DNA of 64,000 nucleotides. It comes from Candidatus Binatia bacterium (GTDB lineage: Bacteria > Desulfobacterota > Binatia > UBA12015). Shown piece by piece: positions 1-8,947 of the stretch. The notes below the pieces were generated by a model that was not told where the DNA came from, did not search any database, and saw only the letters and a program-made list of their open reading frames with translations. Location of the stretch: the NCBI GenBank assembly GCA_029248525.1, contig JAQWJE010000057.1, forward strand, positions 62,001 to 126,000. The letters run 5' to 3'. Each line of letters opens with the position of its first letter. The first letter of the stretch is position 1. The position numbers and the translations under genes are program-made.

Positions 1-949
1 TGGTGCGGAGCCGTGCCTTGACGATGTTTACCTTCTCCTCGATGACGTGGTCCTCATCGTTGGCGTTGCCTTCGAAGATCAGCGGCTCGCCGAATTCCAC
101 ATGATACCGAACGGGCAGGGGCACCGGAGTGAGGACCATGGGGAAGGCGGGCATGCCGAGAATTCCTGCCAAACTCTCGAGGTTCCCCAGAGACGGGGCT
201 TGCTCCTCGGATCCTACTGTTGCGACAGGCACGATGGGGGTCCCCGTCTGCAGTGCGAGGCGTAAAAACCCCAAACCGAAGTCCTGGAGTTGGTAGCGCT
301 CGGAAAACCCCTTGTTCATGCCGCGCACCCCCTCCGGAAAGGCGAGCACGGCTTCGCCGTGCTCAAGCAGATCGACGCAGTTTTTTGGGGTGCCGACAAC
401 GCTCCCGAAGCGAACCATCAAAATATTCAGCCAGGGGAGTCGAGAGAGCCAATATTCCCCCATGCCGCGAACGATGCGGGGCGGGTTTCCTTCCATCAGG
501 CAGGCTGTCGCGATCATGGCCGCATCGATTGCGATTTGCCCGGCATGGTTGCCGATGAGGAGAACGCGCCCTGCGGGCAGATTCTCGATCCCGCGGGTCT
601 GGACCCGAAAATAGTAGCGGTAGAGAAGTGCGCTTGTGAAAAAGCAGCGGCGGGCGGTTTCCTTCTCGAACCCCCAGGGGTCAAAACCGAAGTCGTTGGT
701 TGCCAGCGGGGCGGCATCGATTTTCGTGGCGATCTCGGTATCGAGGTCGCGGAGGAGTTCGGGGGCCAGATGCTGTGTCGCCGCGCTCGCGACCACCTGC
801 CCGAACTCCTGCAACCTTTGCCAGAGACTTTGCCCCGAGGGTGTGGCCCGAACGGCATCGGCGTCGACGGATCTCTGCCGTGGTCCGGGTCCGCTGGCCC
901 CGGGCCGTTTCCGACGGGGTGCAGAAGTGATGTTACGAATTTCCGCCAT
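1..949 (-). CDS. Lysophospholipid acyltransferase (PlsC-like), 3' end outside window
   Basis: The minus frame from ATG 949 stays open to the window edge, so the C-terminus is missing. About residue 134 it reads NHAGQIAID, the acyltransferase block-I histidine with the H-x6-D spacing seen in one PlsC subfamily rather than the usual H-x4-D. Further on is FPEGVRG, the block-III glycerol-phosphate binding motif. The family transfers an acyl chain to a lyso-phospholipid at the inner membrane. The first 90 residues are a basic, low-complexity extension. It lies 14 bases after the SDR gene and is probably co-transcribed with it. Family sure; substrate unknown. Confidence 0.88.
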   Translation of the reverse strand, partial: MAEIRNITSAPRRKRPGASGPGPRQRSVDADAVRATPSGQSLWQRLQEFGQVVASAATQHLAPELLRDLDTEIATKIDAAPLATNDFGFDPWGFEKETARRCFFTSALLYRYYFRVQTRGIENLPAGRVLLIGNHAGQIAIDAAMIATACLMEGNPPRIVRGMGEYWLSRLPWLNILMVRFGSVVGTPKNCVDLLEHGEAVLAFPEGVRGMNKGFSERYQLQDFGLGFLRLALQTGTPIVPVATVGSEEQAPSLGNLESLAGILGMPAFPMVLTPVPLPVRYHVEFGEPLIFEGNANDEDHVIEEKVNIVKARLRT

Positions 950-963
950 GGGATCTGGTGGTT

Positions 964-1878
964 TCAGGGTCGCACGGAGCGCAGAGTTTCGCCAAGCGAG
1001 CGTTGCGCCAAAAAGCCTGTCGCCTCTCGAAACCGCCTTCCGTCGATCGTGCAGGGGTATTTGATGAAGTCCACGGCATCGGCAGGGAAGGGAAAGAGGC
1101 CCCAGCGGAAAAGATTGCGCAGCAAGACTCGCGTTGGAGTTTCCGGCACAGGCAGGGCCGTGCCCCCGCTCTCGCGAATGGCGGTCGAGATCGGGACGGC
1201 TCCGGGGCCCACGATGTTGAATACCCCCCGGACTCCGGTATCGATGGCTTTTTGGATCGCCTCGGCGACATCAAGTTCGTGAATGAATTGAACCAGCGGG
1301 TCGAAACCGATCAGCTTTGGCGATGGATTCAGCCGAAGATAGGTGGCAATCGAGCTATGAGTGCGGGGGCCGAGGGTGCTGGCGGGCCGCAACACCGCCG
1401 TGCGAATTTCGGGGTAGCGCCACAGGAAATTGGTCGCGATCGCATCCATCTCGGCGATGTCCCGGATTTCGGGATAGTGACGGCTGACATTCAGTGTCGT
1501 CTCTTCGTCCATATAGAATGGATTGCGGGGGAGTGCGCCGTAGACATAGGAACTGGTGAGGATGATGATGTTCGACGTGCCGTAGGCGGCTGCGGCTTCA
1601 ATGACTCTCTTGGTTCCGCCGACGTTCACATCATGCCGCAGGGCGGGATCAAAATTATGGCGCTCCAGCCCCAGATGGACAACGATATCGGGTCTCTCGC
1701 GCCGGAAGACGTCTTCCACCTTCTTCTTGCGCAGGTCGGCGGTGATCATCGTGAATTGGGGGGGGTGCCCCACCCAGGGTGTGTGGTCGACTCCCACGAC
1801 CGACATGTTCTTGCCGAGACGCTCTGCAACGAGTCGGCCCAGACCGCCCGCGATGCCGGTGATGAGCACTTTCTGCAC
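964..1878 (-). CDS. NAD(P)-dependent epimerase/dehydratase-type SDR
   Basis: 304 aa, extended SDR fold. The N-terminus has the Rossmann motif GIAGGLG at residues 8-14, an acidic residue after beta-2 (VVGVD), and a downstream SSYVYG segment as in sugar epimerases. I do not see a clear YxxxK catalytic pair at the expected place, so it may be an atypical or binding-only member. It precedes the acyltransferase by 14 bases on the same strand, which suggests a shared job in lipid or envelope metabolism (inference). Its start faces the TVP38 gene 29 bases away, so that short gap must hold divergent promoters. Confidence 0.85.
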   Translation of the reverse strand: MQKVLITGIAGGLGRLVAERLGKNMSVVGVDHTPWVGHPPQFTMITADLRKKKVEDVFRRERPDIVVHLGLERHNFDPALRHDVNVGGTKRVIEAAAAYGTSNIIILTSSYVYGALPRNPFYMDEETTLNVSRHYPEIRDIAEMDAIATNFLWRYPEIRTAVLRPASTLGPRTHSSIATYLRLNPSPKLIGFDPLVQFIHELDVAEAIQKAIDTGVRGVFNIVGPGAVPISTAIRESGGTALPVPETPTRVLLRNLFRWGLFPFPADAVDFIKYPCTIDGRRFREATGFLAQRSLGETLRSVRP

Positions 1879-1907
1879 CCCCCCTGTCTATCTCACCCAA
1901 AGTCCCC

Positions 1908-2624
1908 GTGGTAGGGTTCTTCAGCGTGGCCGATAAATTGGAAAATAGTCGTTTCCCGATTCGAACGATTTTGCTGGCGCTTGCCGCCATCGCCGTCGCG
2001 TTTCTGCTTTTTCGCTATCTGCCGATCGCGGAATGGATGCAGGAATTTCAGGTTTGGGTCCAGGGCCTGGGCCCTCTCGGGTATTTGGTCTACGCCCTGA
2101 CCTACTCGGTTTGTGTCGTGTTTTTCATCCCCGCTTCGATTCTTACGCTGGGCGCAGGGGCTCTCTACGGCCTTGCCGGTGGGCTTGGGGTGGTTCTGTT
2201 GGGGGCGAATCTTGGCTCGGCGCTATCGTTCCTTCTTGCCCGGACTTTCCTTCGCGAAAGAATTGAAAAGATGACCCGGGGGAATCCCCGATTTGAGGCG
2301 CTCGATCGAGCAATCGCTAAAGAAGGGGCCAAGATCGTGCTGCTGGTCCGGCTCGCTCCGGTATTCCCGTTCACCTACAGCAACTATGCCTTTGGTCTGA
2401 CGGGTGTTCGGCCAGGCCCCTACATTCTGGCGACTTTCGTTGGGATGCTGCCAGGGACGATAGGTTATGTCTACGTGGGGACCGCCGCTGCAGGCGCAGC
2501 AACAGGTGGGAGTATGGCTTCGACGGTTCTCAATATTCTCGGCGCTGCGGCGACAATGGCGGTGACTATTTTCGTTGCTCGCCTTGCTTCCCGTGCGATC
2601 CGGGAGGCGGGCGTGGAAGCCTGA
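1908..2624 (+). CDS. TVP38/TMEM64 family membrane protein
   Basis: 238 aa integral membrane protein with about five to six hydrophobic segments. It carries the SNARE-associated/DedA-superfamily core: an FIPASILTLGAGALYG segment near residue 75, GANLGSALSFLLAR, and a re-entrant stretch with RLAPVFPFTYSNYAFG near residue 150. Members act in the inner membrane and are linked to lipid scrambling or proton-coupled transport, but the exact substrate is unknown. The reading frame could start a few codons later. It is divergent from the SDR/acyltransferase pair, which fits a loose membrane-lipid theme. Confidence 0.9.
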   Translation: MVGFFSVADKLENSRFPIRTILLALAAIAVAFLLFRYLPIAEWMQEFQVWVQGLGPLGYLVYALTYSVCVVFFIPASILTLGAGALYGLAGGLGVVLLGANLGSALSFLLARTFLRERIEKMTRGNPRFEALDRAIAKEGAKIVLLVRLAPVFPFTYSNYAFGLTGVRPGPYILATFVGMLPGTIGYVYVGTAAAGAATGGSMASTVLNILGAAATMAVTIFVARLASRAIREAGVEA

Positions 2625-2822
2625 AGCAACACAGGGAGCCTGCGGTCCTCTCTGACTGGCCCGCGCCGCGCCGGTGGAGCCAATCGTCGCACGGAACTGA
2701 GGTCGAGTTCGCCGGATGATGCCGCCTTGTGACGATCTGGCGACGATTTGGTGTCGACATGCAGGCATGCAAAAGATTATGCTTTGTGGCCTGAGTACCA
2801 GAATTTCGGGAGATAGAAGGCG

Positions 2823-3608
2823 ATGAAGGATTATCCGGTCAAGGTTGGCAGCATGTTGTTCACGATGGTGGACCCTCATCAGGGTCACGAGGTGGACTTC
2901 AACCGTTGGTATGAGCGCGACCATTATTATGGTGGTTGCTTGCAGGGGCCGTGGCTTTTGGCGGGGAGTCGATGGGTATCGACCCGGCCGCTCAAGGACC
3001 TTCGATTTCCCAACGAGAGCAGTCTCGCAAAACCGGCCGTCGACGCGGGCTCTTTTCTTGCCATGTACTGGGTGACGGAAGGGAAGCTCAAGGAGTGGAA
3101 CGAGTGGGGCAGCAAGCAGGTCTTCTGGCTCTACAAGAACAACCGCGGTTTTGAGCATCGGACCCACGTCCATACACTGCTCTATAATCTGGACTGGACG
3201 CATTATCGGGACGAAGATCCGGTACCTGTCGAATTGGCTCTCGATCATCGATACGCAGGGCTCGTCACGCTTGCTGTCGAGCGCCATCCGGGTGTCGAGC
3301 AAGACCAACTCGATACGTGGATGAAGGATTATCTGCCCGGTTTCCTCGAGGGATCTCCGGTGGCCCAATGTTCGGTGTGGTCGCCGATCCCCCAGGGCGA
3401 TGCTCCGATGTCCATTCCCAAGGTGGAGCGCACGGACGCTCTCGATATGCAGATCTTTTTCGTCGATGCACCGGCCGCCGATACCTGGTCCCGGTTTCGC
3501 CTTTACGCCGAGGCTCTGGAGGGCAGTGGCCTGGCCAAGGTTGTATTTGCCTCGCCCTGGCTGCCGACAGTTCCAGGCACGGACACCTATACCGATCAGC
3601 TCTGGTGA
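2823..3608 (+). CDS. Conserved-looking protein of unknown function (possible dimeric alpha-beta barrel)
   Basis: 261 aa, no signal peptide or membrane segment. The N-terminal sequence with NRWYERDH and a later second half (YAGLVTLAVERHP near residue 143) look like two EthD-like ferredoxin-fold halves, in which a short Tyr/His segment often lines an active site. This is only a weak pattern match and I do not assign a reaction. Its TGA overlaps the GTG start of the following dehydrogenase, so the two are translationally coupled and probably serve one pathway. The 198 bases upstream hold no gene that I see. Confidence 0.75.
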   Translation: MKDYPVKVGSMLFTMVDPHQGHEVDFNRWYERDHYYGGCLQGPWLLAGSRWVSTRPLKDLRFPNESSLAKPAVDAGSFLAMYWVTEGKLKEWNEWGSKQVFWLYKNNRGFEHRTHVHTLLYNLDWTHYRDEDPVPVELALDHRYAGLVTLAVERHPGVEQDQLDTWMKDYLPGFLEGSPVAQCSVWSPIPQGDAPMSIPKVERTDALDMQIFFVDAPAADTWSRFRLYAEALEGSGLAKVVFASPWLPTVPGTDTYTDQLW

Positions 3609-4567
3609 TTATTGCCGTCACAGCGGATTACCTGCAGGATCCGATCGCGTGCCTGCAGAAGGCTTTCCCTGATGCCGAGGTCCGATCTAACGGCACGGGG
3701 CAGATACTCCCTCGCGATATTCTGCTGTCGAAGATCGTCGGTGCGGATGCGGTGATTGCCTTCGGCCGCGACCTCATCGACGCCGAGTTTTTCGATGCGG
3801 CGGGTCCGCAACTGCGCATTGTCGCCAATACGGCCGTCGGGGTGGATAATATAGATTTGGCGGAAGCGCGCCGCCGAGGAATCCGCGTGACCAACACACC
3901 GGATCCCGTTTGCGAACCAACTGCGGATGCAGCCTGGCTGCTGATGTTGGCGGCGGCACGCAGAGTGACAGAGGCGCAGGAACTGGTTCGTAGCGGTAGC
4001 TGGGAGGGTTTCTGGCCAACTCTTCTGGTGGGGCGCAAGATGCTGCGAAAAACTCTGTTGGTTGTCGGCGCCGGGCGGATCGGCGGGGCGATCGCGCGGC
4101 GATCGATCGGTTGGGAGATGAACGTCCTCTACGTTGCGAACAGCAACAAACCACACCTCGAGTCGTCACCAATCGAGGCCCGCCGCGTTGCGTTGGAGGA
4201 TGGCTTGGCGCAGGCGGATTTCGTTTGCCTGAGCGTGCCGCTAACCGAAGAGACTCATCATTTGATCGATGCTCGGCGCCTGGGCTTGATGAAGGATTCT
4301 GCGGTCCTGGTCAATGTGGCTCGCGGCCCGGTTGTGGACGAGGCTGCGTTGGTTCGGGCGCTCGAGGCGGAACGAATTTTTGCCGCCGGACTGGATGTTT
4401 TTGAAAGGGAGCCGGCGCTGCAGGATGGTCTGGCGGCTTTGCCCAACGTGGTGCTCTTGCCCCATCTTGGCAGTGCTACCGCCGAGGACCGCAACTGGGT
4501 GATCGAGATGGCGACCGCGAGCGTGATCGCTGTGTTGCGGGGGCAGGTGCCGGAGAATCTCGTCTGA
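3605..4567 (+). CDS. D-isomer-specific 2-hydroxyacid dehydrogenase
   Basis: Start chosen at GTG 3605, overlapping the TGA of the upstream gene. An upstream extension in frame is only a shadow of that gene. The 320-aa product has the NAD-binding GAGRIG motif at 155-160 and the catalytic trio Arg240 (NVARGPVVDE), Glu269 (DVFEREP) and His287 (LPHLGSAT). It therefore reduces a 2-oxo acid such as glyoxylate, hydroxypyruvate or a larger ketoacid with NAD(P)H. The substrate cannot be read from sequence. Coupling to the unknown upstream protein is the main hint to its role. Confidence 0.93.
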   Translation: MIIAVTADYLQDPIACLQKAFPDAEVRSNGTGQILPRDILLSKIVGADAVIAFGRDLIDAEFFDAAGPQLRIVANTAVGVDNIDLAEARRRGIRVTNTPDPVCEPTADAAWLLMLAAARRVTEAQELVRSGSWEGFWPTLLVGRKMLRKTLLVVGAGRIGGAIARRSIGWEMNVLYVANSNKPHLESSPIEARRVALEDGLAQADFVCLSVPLTEETHHLIDARRLGLMKDSAVLVNVARGPVVDEAALVRALEAERIFAAGLDVFEREPALQDGLAALPNVVLLPHLGSATAEDRNWVIEMATASVIAVLRGQVPENLV

Positions 4568-4571
4568 CGAT

Positions 4572-5159
4572 TCAGAATCGCCGGGCCGCCAGAGTGATCA
4601 GGGATTGTACTTGTTCTTCAGCCTCGGGGCGGGCGACGATCAGATGTCCGATTTGGAGACTGAGTCCGATCAGAAATAGCGAGAGGGCCATGGGCTCCTC
4701 TTGATCGCTGACGCCGATCTCTCGGAGTGCTTCGCATACCTCGTCGACAAAGGCGTGGTCCGATGCCATGCCCAACGCCGGGCCTCCGGACAGGATCAAT
4801 CTCGATAGAGGGGGATCGGATCGCCAGAAATCAGCCACCAACTGGAGGGTGAGGCGGGTCAGGCTCTCTGGGTCGACACCCGGTTCGAGCGCGCAGAGCA
4901 TTTCCGCGAGAAGTTTGCGCCCGGTTTCCCGGGAGACCGCTCCGAAAGCACTCCGCTTGTCGCCGAAATAGAGATAGAAGGTCCCGGCGGCCACGCCCGC
5001 CGCGCGCGAGATCTCCCCAGTCGTCGCTCCATCATAGCCGCGCTCGAGAAAAACCTCTCTGGCGGCAGTGATGAGTGCGCGTTCTGTCTTCTCCCGACGG
5101 GTCGGGCGAGTCGCAGGCTTGGAATCGACCTCGACCAGTTTCCGGGATGGTTTGCTCAC
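4572..5159 (-). CDS. TetR-family transcriptional regulator
   Basis: Start placed at GTG 5159, five bases after the stop of the di-iron gene. The longer frame to 5297 is shadow sequence. 195 aa: a basic N-terminal tail, then a typical TetR helix-turn-helix (ATTGEISRAAGVAAGTFYLYF, read in two parts around residues 44-64), then an all-helical ligand-binding domain. The gene is the second member of a two-gene operon with the ferritin-like protein. The likely target is the 30-bp palindrome at 6286-6315 upstream of that operon, which implies autoregulation (inference). Effector unknown. Confidence 0.92.
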   Translation of the reverse strand: MSKPSRKLVEVDSKPATRPTRREKTERALITAAREVFLERGYDGATTGEISRAAGVAAGTFYLYFGDKRSAFGAVSRETGRKLLAEMLCALEPGVDPESLTRLTLQLVADFWRSDPPLSRLILSGGPALGMASDHAFVDEVCEALREIGVSDQEEPMALSLFLIGLSLQIGHLIVARPEAEEQVQSLITLAARRF

Positions 5160-5164
5160 GTCTC

Positions 5165-6271
5165 TTAAGCAGAGACCTTTTGGACGATCTTTCTTTTGCC
5201 TGCATTGATCGCCTGCAGATCCTTGATTCCCGCTTCTGCCACATCGTATCCGATAAGGGAATCGCCCTCGGCCCGCAGAGCTGCCATGTCCACCCAATTA
5301 CCGTAGGTCGCGCGAGTTCGGTCGGTGATGATCCCCGCATTGTCGAGAGTTTTGATCAGGGTGCGGAAGATATCATTTCCTTCCATCATCCGCTCCCGAC
5401 GTTCATCGTCGGTGACCGCTTCGGCCATCGCTCCCTGCACCCACTCCCAGTCAAGGCCGTATTTGGGGTAGAGGGCCCGGCGCTGTTCAGGGCTGACCAG
5501 GTTGAAAAGGAGGAGCTGGAAACATTCTTCAGCCCAGTCTTCGACAGCATTATGTTCGGCTTCGGGCAGATTGGGAACGGTCTCGTGAGCCCAAATCTTC
5601 CCGAATTTATGATGGAAGGCTTCATCCGTCATGATGAGCTGGCAGAGTCGTCGGAGGAGTGGATCATTGGATTCCTGATAGAGCGTCGTGAACGCGCCCA
5701 TGGCCAGCCCCTCGACCAACATCTGCATGCCGACAATCTTCTGGTAGACGATCGGGCTGGCGACGATCTGTTTGAGCAACCCACCGAGAGTATCTCCCGG
5801 GGCCATGATCTTCCCGTCGAAACGAGCTTGCATATAAAGGGTGAAAGCATGCACGTGGCGGGCTTCTTCGCGGACCTGGTTGGCGGCATATTCTTGTGCG
5901 CCCGGATCAAGAAAGATGTCGCAGAGTGAGGACGAAAGGCTGAGTGCCCCCTGTTCGCCATGCAGAAGTTGGGAGATCGTCCAACAGGCACTGTCGTGCA
6001 TGAACTCCATGCGCTGTTTCTCGTCGAGGCGGTCCCAGACCGCCGTGCGAGGCTCGATCAGAAATTGCTCGGGGAGAATGGACCCCTCGAGAGGCGGAGG
6101 GTTGATGAGGTTGATGTAGGCCGGGTCTTCCGGATTCCAGAAATGTTCGTCCGTCCGAGCGATGATATTTTCAAAAGCATTGGATCGCTCGAAGTAGCGC
6201 CCATTCACCATCATGGCGGAAAAATCGTCGCGGTCGACGGTGCGGTAATTTGGGTTTACGGACATTTTCAC
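5165..6271 (-). CDS. Ferritin-like di-iron protein (RNR-R2/AurF-like oxygenase fold)
   Basis: 368 aa, no signal peptide. The full set of di-iron ligands is visible: Glu106 (HGEQG), Glu136 and His139 (EEARH), Glu187 (LVEGL), Glu217 and His220 (DEAFH). This is the E...ExxH...E...ExxH pattern of four-helix-bundle di-iron oxygenases and oxidases. The partner reductase and substrate are not encoded next to it. The regulator gene follows after five bases. A palindrome lies 15 bases upstream of the start. Candidate activities include fatty-acyl or aromatic-amine oxidation; I cannot choose between them. Confidence 0.85.
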   Translation of the reverse strand: MKMSVNPNYRTVDRDDFSAMMVNGRYFERSNAFENIIARTDEHFWNPEDPAYINLINPPPLEGSILPEQFLIEPRTAVWDRLDEKQRMEFMHDSACWTISQLLHGEQGALSLSSSLCDIFLDPGAQEYAANQVREEARHVHAFTLYMQARFDGKIMAPGDTLGGLLKQIVASPIVYQKIVGMQMLVEGLAMGAFTTLYQESNDPLLRRLCQLIMTDEAFHHKFGKIWAHETVPNLPEAEHNAVEDWAEECFQLLLFNLVSPEQRRALYPKYGLDWEWVQGAMAEAVTDDERRERMMEGNDIFRTLIKTLDNAGIITDRTRATYGNWVDMAALRAEGDSLIGYDVAEAGIKDLQAINAGKRKIVQKVSA

Positions 6272-6285
6272 TCTCCTCCAAAGGT

Positions 6286-6315
6286 TGAGAACTTCTCATT
6301 AATGAGGGTTCCTCA
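6286..6315. promoter_or_regulatory. 30-bp palindromic operator candidate for the TetR gene
   Basis: The centre is a perfect 12-bp palindrome, CTCATTAATGAG (6295-6306). On each side an outer TGAG/CTCA element continues the symmetry, so 10 of 14 positions per half-site match. It lies 15 bases upstream of the ATG of the di-iron gene, where bound repressor would block transcription of the di-iron/TetR operon. Size and symmetry suit two TetR dimers or one extended site. Confidence 0.6.
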
Positions 6316-6392
6316 CTTTGGCAAGTCTGTCGAGAACTTTTTCGGTATATCCCGGAAGTTCCCAGGCCGGGGAAATCGACTGCAGGCGTGCC

Positions 6393-7076
6393 TCAGCGTT
6401 GCAAAAGTTTACCCGCTTGGCGGGAAAATCGCTCGGCTTCCTCTTCTTTCTCACTGAGGTCCGGCATGCGCGCTGGAACGTCGAGACCACGAAGCGAAGC
6501 GGGCCGCGCGTACATGGCTGTTTTCCAGCGCTCCAGAGCGGGGAGGCCCTCGATCGAGACGCCTGACCATTTATGGGTGCGAATCCAGGCCCAGTTGGCG
6601 ATATCGGCAATCGAGAAGTCATCGGCGAGCCACTCCCGATCCGTGAGGTGGCGGTCAACCACCTCGAGAAGTCGGCGCGTCTCGTTCTGGTAGCGAGAGA
6701 TCGCACTCGGAAGTTTCTCCGGGAAGTATCGAAAAAACACATTCGCCTGACCCATCATCGGGCCGACACCCCCCATTTGGAACATCAGCCATTGGATGAC
6801 CCGAGAACGTCCTTTGGGATCTGTCGGCAACAAGCGGCCCGCTTTTTCGGCCAGATAAATCATGATCGCGCCAGATTCGAAGATGGGGAAATCCCCGGCT
6901 TCTCTGTCGACAATCGCCGGTATCCGACCGTTCGGGTTGATCGCCAGAAATTCCGGCGTCTTCTGCTCATCTGCACCGAGATTGATCGGGTGCACTTGGT
7001 AGGGAAGCTCTAATTCCTCAAGTGTAATCGAGGCCTTGTGCCCATTAGGCGTTGGAGATGTGTAGAGATCGATCAT
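6393..7076 (-). CDS. Glutathione S-transferase (YfcG/YghU-like)
   Basis: 227 aa cytosolic GST. The N-terminal thioredoxin-like domain begins with [11 protein letters not shown], the signature of the Nu class in which Thr and Asn beside Pro bind glutathione disulfide. NPNGRIPAI and ESGAIMIYL (glutathione gamma-glutamyl site) follow. The C-terminal helical domain has the FSIADIA N-capping box. Nu-class enzymes act as disulfide reductases and peroxidases. It follows the FG-GAP lipoprotein gene by 11 bases on the same strand. Confidence 0.93.
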   Translation of the reverse strand: MIDLYTSPTPNGHKASITLEELELPYQVHPINLGADEQKTPEFLAINPNGRIPAIVDREAGDFPIFESGAIMIYLAEKAGRLLPTDPKGRSRVIQWLMFQMGGVGPMMGQANVFFRYFPEKLPSAISRYQNETRRLLEVVDRHLTDREWLADDFSIADIANWAWIRTHKWSGVSIEGLPALERWKTAMYARPASLRGLDVPARMPDLSEKEEEAERFSRQAGKLLQR

Positions 7077-7087
7077 CTGGGAACGGC

Positions 7088-8404
7088 TTATTGGAGCCCA
7101 ACGGCGTCGACGTTCCAGGTGATGTCCCCCGGAGCGAGGCGCGTCACCACTTTCTTGGAGATTCGACCGTCCGTAATCGTATACTGACGAAGTTGGTTCT
7201 GGTCTTCGGAGGCCACATAAACCTCCAGGGTGCCATCTTCATCAAGGTCCGCGAGGGTCACCGGGTGCTCAAACCCGCTGGAAGCGCGGTCGATATGCCG
7301 CTTGGACCAGCCTTCCGGGCTTTGCTCGAGGAGGTAGAGCCCGGAGCGCTGCGTCCCGACTACGAGATCAATTTTACCGTTGCCCGTCACATCGCCTGCG
7401 GCGATCGCTCTTGTCAGGCGGTCCGGCAGGGTCTGCGCGACCACGCCGTCCCAGGATTCCCCGTTCCAGCGGTATTGCTTGATGGTCACCTCGCGTACCA
7501 ATTTCCCCTTGTCCATCGCACCTTCCCAGACGATGAAGACCTCTGCCTTGCCATCCCCGTCGGTGTCCGCGACCAAAATCTCCTTGGCGTGAGTGTCTCC
7601 GGGCGCATCGACGACTTCCTTGACCCAGGTGCCATCGGCCGAACGACGGTAGCCGGTCACCTCGCCGGGCTGGTGTTGGTCGAGTTTGTTCGGCTTGGAC
7701 GGGGTGGCAAAGGCTTCCAGATCACCGTCGCCGTCAACGTCTCCGAGCTCGATCTCGTGGACAAATGTGTTGGGAAGCGCATCGATTTGCTCGACGCGCC
7801 AGTCTTCGTCGGGGTGGATGATCGCGATGACGCCCTGATCATGTGTGGCGATGACAATCTCGTCTTTGCCATCGTTGTCGACGTCACCCTGCTCGTAGTC
7901 GCGAAGCCGGTTGAATCGTCCCCCAAAGGTTGGGTTCCAGTGCATTTCCTCGGTCCACGCGCCGTTTTCCATCTTCCACGTCTTGAGCATGGCCTTGTTG
8001 CCGCCAATCGTCAGCAGGCCGTCTCCGAAGGCCGTGGCCTTGTGAAAGACGTTGGATTCGGGATCCTCGAGGATGGTGGTCTGCCAGCCCTCCGGTGTTT
8101 GCCGCACAATGGTCAACTTGGCCGGCCCGGGGGCGGGCATCATCCGACCGTCAGGGCCCTTTTTATCCACAAATTGGGCCTGAGAGAGAACCAGAGTGGG
8201 GTAAGGCCCCCCGCTCAGCGCTTCCCGGCGGGGTTCGGCGGGGGCTTCGGGTGCCTTGGGCGGTGCTACGGGAGCCGCCGCCGCGCGGGGCTTTGCCGCG
8301 GCTGCAGGCGCCGTGGGCGCTTCATTTTTCCCGGAATCACTTGTGCAGGCGGCGAATGCTAGCAAGCCGGCGGCCAGCGCGATCTTCTGAATAGGCAAAT
8401 ACAT
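7088..8404 (-). CDS. FG-GAP/VCBS-repeat lipoprotein
   Basis: Start taken at ATG 8404 just behind GAGGT; the longer frame upstream is a shadow of rpmG and the ferredoxin. 438 aa: lipoprotein signal ending LLAFAAC (Cys20), an Ala/Pro-rich linker of about 50 residues, then repeated D-x-D-x-DG calcium-type loops ([29 protein letters not shown]) separated by beta strands. This is the seven-bladed FG-GAP propeller pattern. It is probably an outer-membrane anchored adhesion or binding protein. No catalytic motif is visible. Confidence 0.88.
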   Translation of the reverse strand: MYLPIQKIALAAGLLAFAACTSDSGKNEAPTAPAAAAKPRAAAAPVAPPKAPEAPAEPRREALSGGPYPTLVLSQAQFVDKKGPDGRMMPAPGPAKLTIVRQTPEGWQTTILEDPESNVFHKATAFGDGLLTIGGNKAMLKTWKMENGAWTEEMHWNPTFGGRFNRLRDYEQGDVDNDGKDEIVIATHDQGVIAIIHPDEDWRVEQIDALPNTFVHEIELGDVDGDGDLEAFATPSKPNKLDQHQPGEVTGYRRSADGTWVKEVVDAPGDTHAKEILVADTDGDGKAEVFIVWEGAMDKGKLVREVTIKQYRWNGESWDGVVAQTLPDRLTRAIAAGDVTGNGKIDLVVGTQRSGLYLLEQSPEGWSKRHIDRASSGFEHPVTLADLDEDGTLEVYVASEDQNQLRQYTITDGRISKKVVTRLAPGDITWNVDAVGLQ

Positions 8405-8541
8405 ACCTCTATCACTGCCAAAGCTGGCAAAACGGAGCAAGAGCGGAAGTACTCCCCACAGGCCCTGGTTGCGCCGAGAGGGACTTTTTGCGAGTTCTTT
8501 TCGATACGCGGGACCTTCTGTCCGCGCGTTGGGAGGCAAAA

Positions 8542-8697
8542 ATGCGCGACCAGATCCGAATGATTTCGACGGCAGGTACCGGCCACTTCTACGTGACCAA
8601 AAAGAACCAGAAGACGGCGACCGAAAAGCTCGTCCTCCGTAAATACGACCCGAGAGCCCGCAAGCACGTTGAGTACAAAGAAGCCAAGATGAAGTAG
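8542..8697 (+). CDS. rpmG: 50S ribosomal protein L33
   Basis: Start at ATG 8542, preceded by GGGAGG. The 51-aa product has the L33 core ([14 protein letters not shown], then [18 protein letters not shown]). It is the cysteine-free type, without zinc ribbon. L33 sits near the E site of the large subunit. The frame extends upstream to 8488 but that part has no L33 similarity. Divergent from the FG-GAP gene and followed by the ferredoxin gene. Confidence 0.96.
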   Translation: MRDQIRMISTAGTGHFYVTKKNQKTATEKLVLRKYDPRARKHVEYKEAKMK

Positions 8698-8740
8698 CCA
8701 TCGCTTGCGCTGAGCGGCTCAATATTCCAAAGTTGTCTTT

Positions 8741-8941
8741 ATGGGTATGAAAATCGTAGTAGATTACGATCGCTGTGAAGCAAACGCGATCTGCATGCAG
8801 GTCTGTCCCGAAGTCTTCGAGGTGAAGGACGACGACTGCCTGTACCTTTCGACGGAAACCCCTACCGAGGACCTTCGCGCCAAGGTGGAGGATTCCATCC
8901 GCCGTTGTCCCCGTCAGGCCATCGTTCTCGAAGAGGTCTGA
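8741..8941 (+). CDS. Ferredoxin of the [3Fe-4S] P450-partner type
   Basis: 66 aa. Cysteines at 12, 18 and 56 form C-x5-C...C-P, the pattern of small 3Fe-4S ferredoxins that donate electrons to bacterial P450s. Asn15 stands where a fourth ligand would be. An additional Cys22 before Pro is unusual at a position commonly Ala, so a 4Fe-4S or cluster-exchange form cannot be excluded. A P450 gene lies 1.4 kb away and another at 24.9 kb, both plausible acceptors (inference). Confidence 0.9.
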   Translation: MGMKIVVDYDRCEANAICMQVCPEVFEVKDDDCLYLSTETPTEDLRAKVEDSIRRCPRQAIVLEEV

Positions 8942-8947
8942 GCAGAG

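Noticed and set aside
290-1914. Long plus-strand reading frames opposite the acyltransferase and SDR genes
   Set aside because: They are antisense shadows in GC-rich DNA; the minus frames carry all the family motifs.
2223-3368. 381-aa minus-strand frame opposite the TVP38 and unknown genes
   Set aside because: No motif or ribosome site, and it crosses two convincing plus-strand genes.
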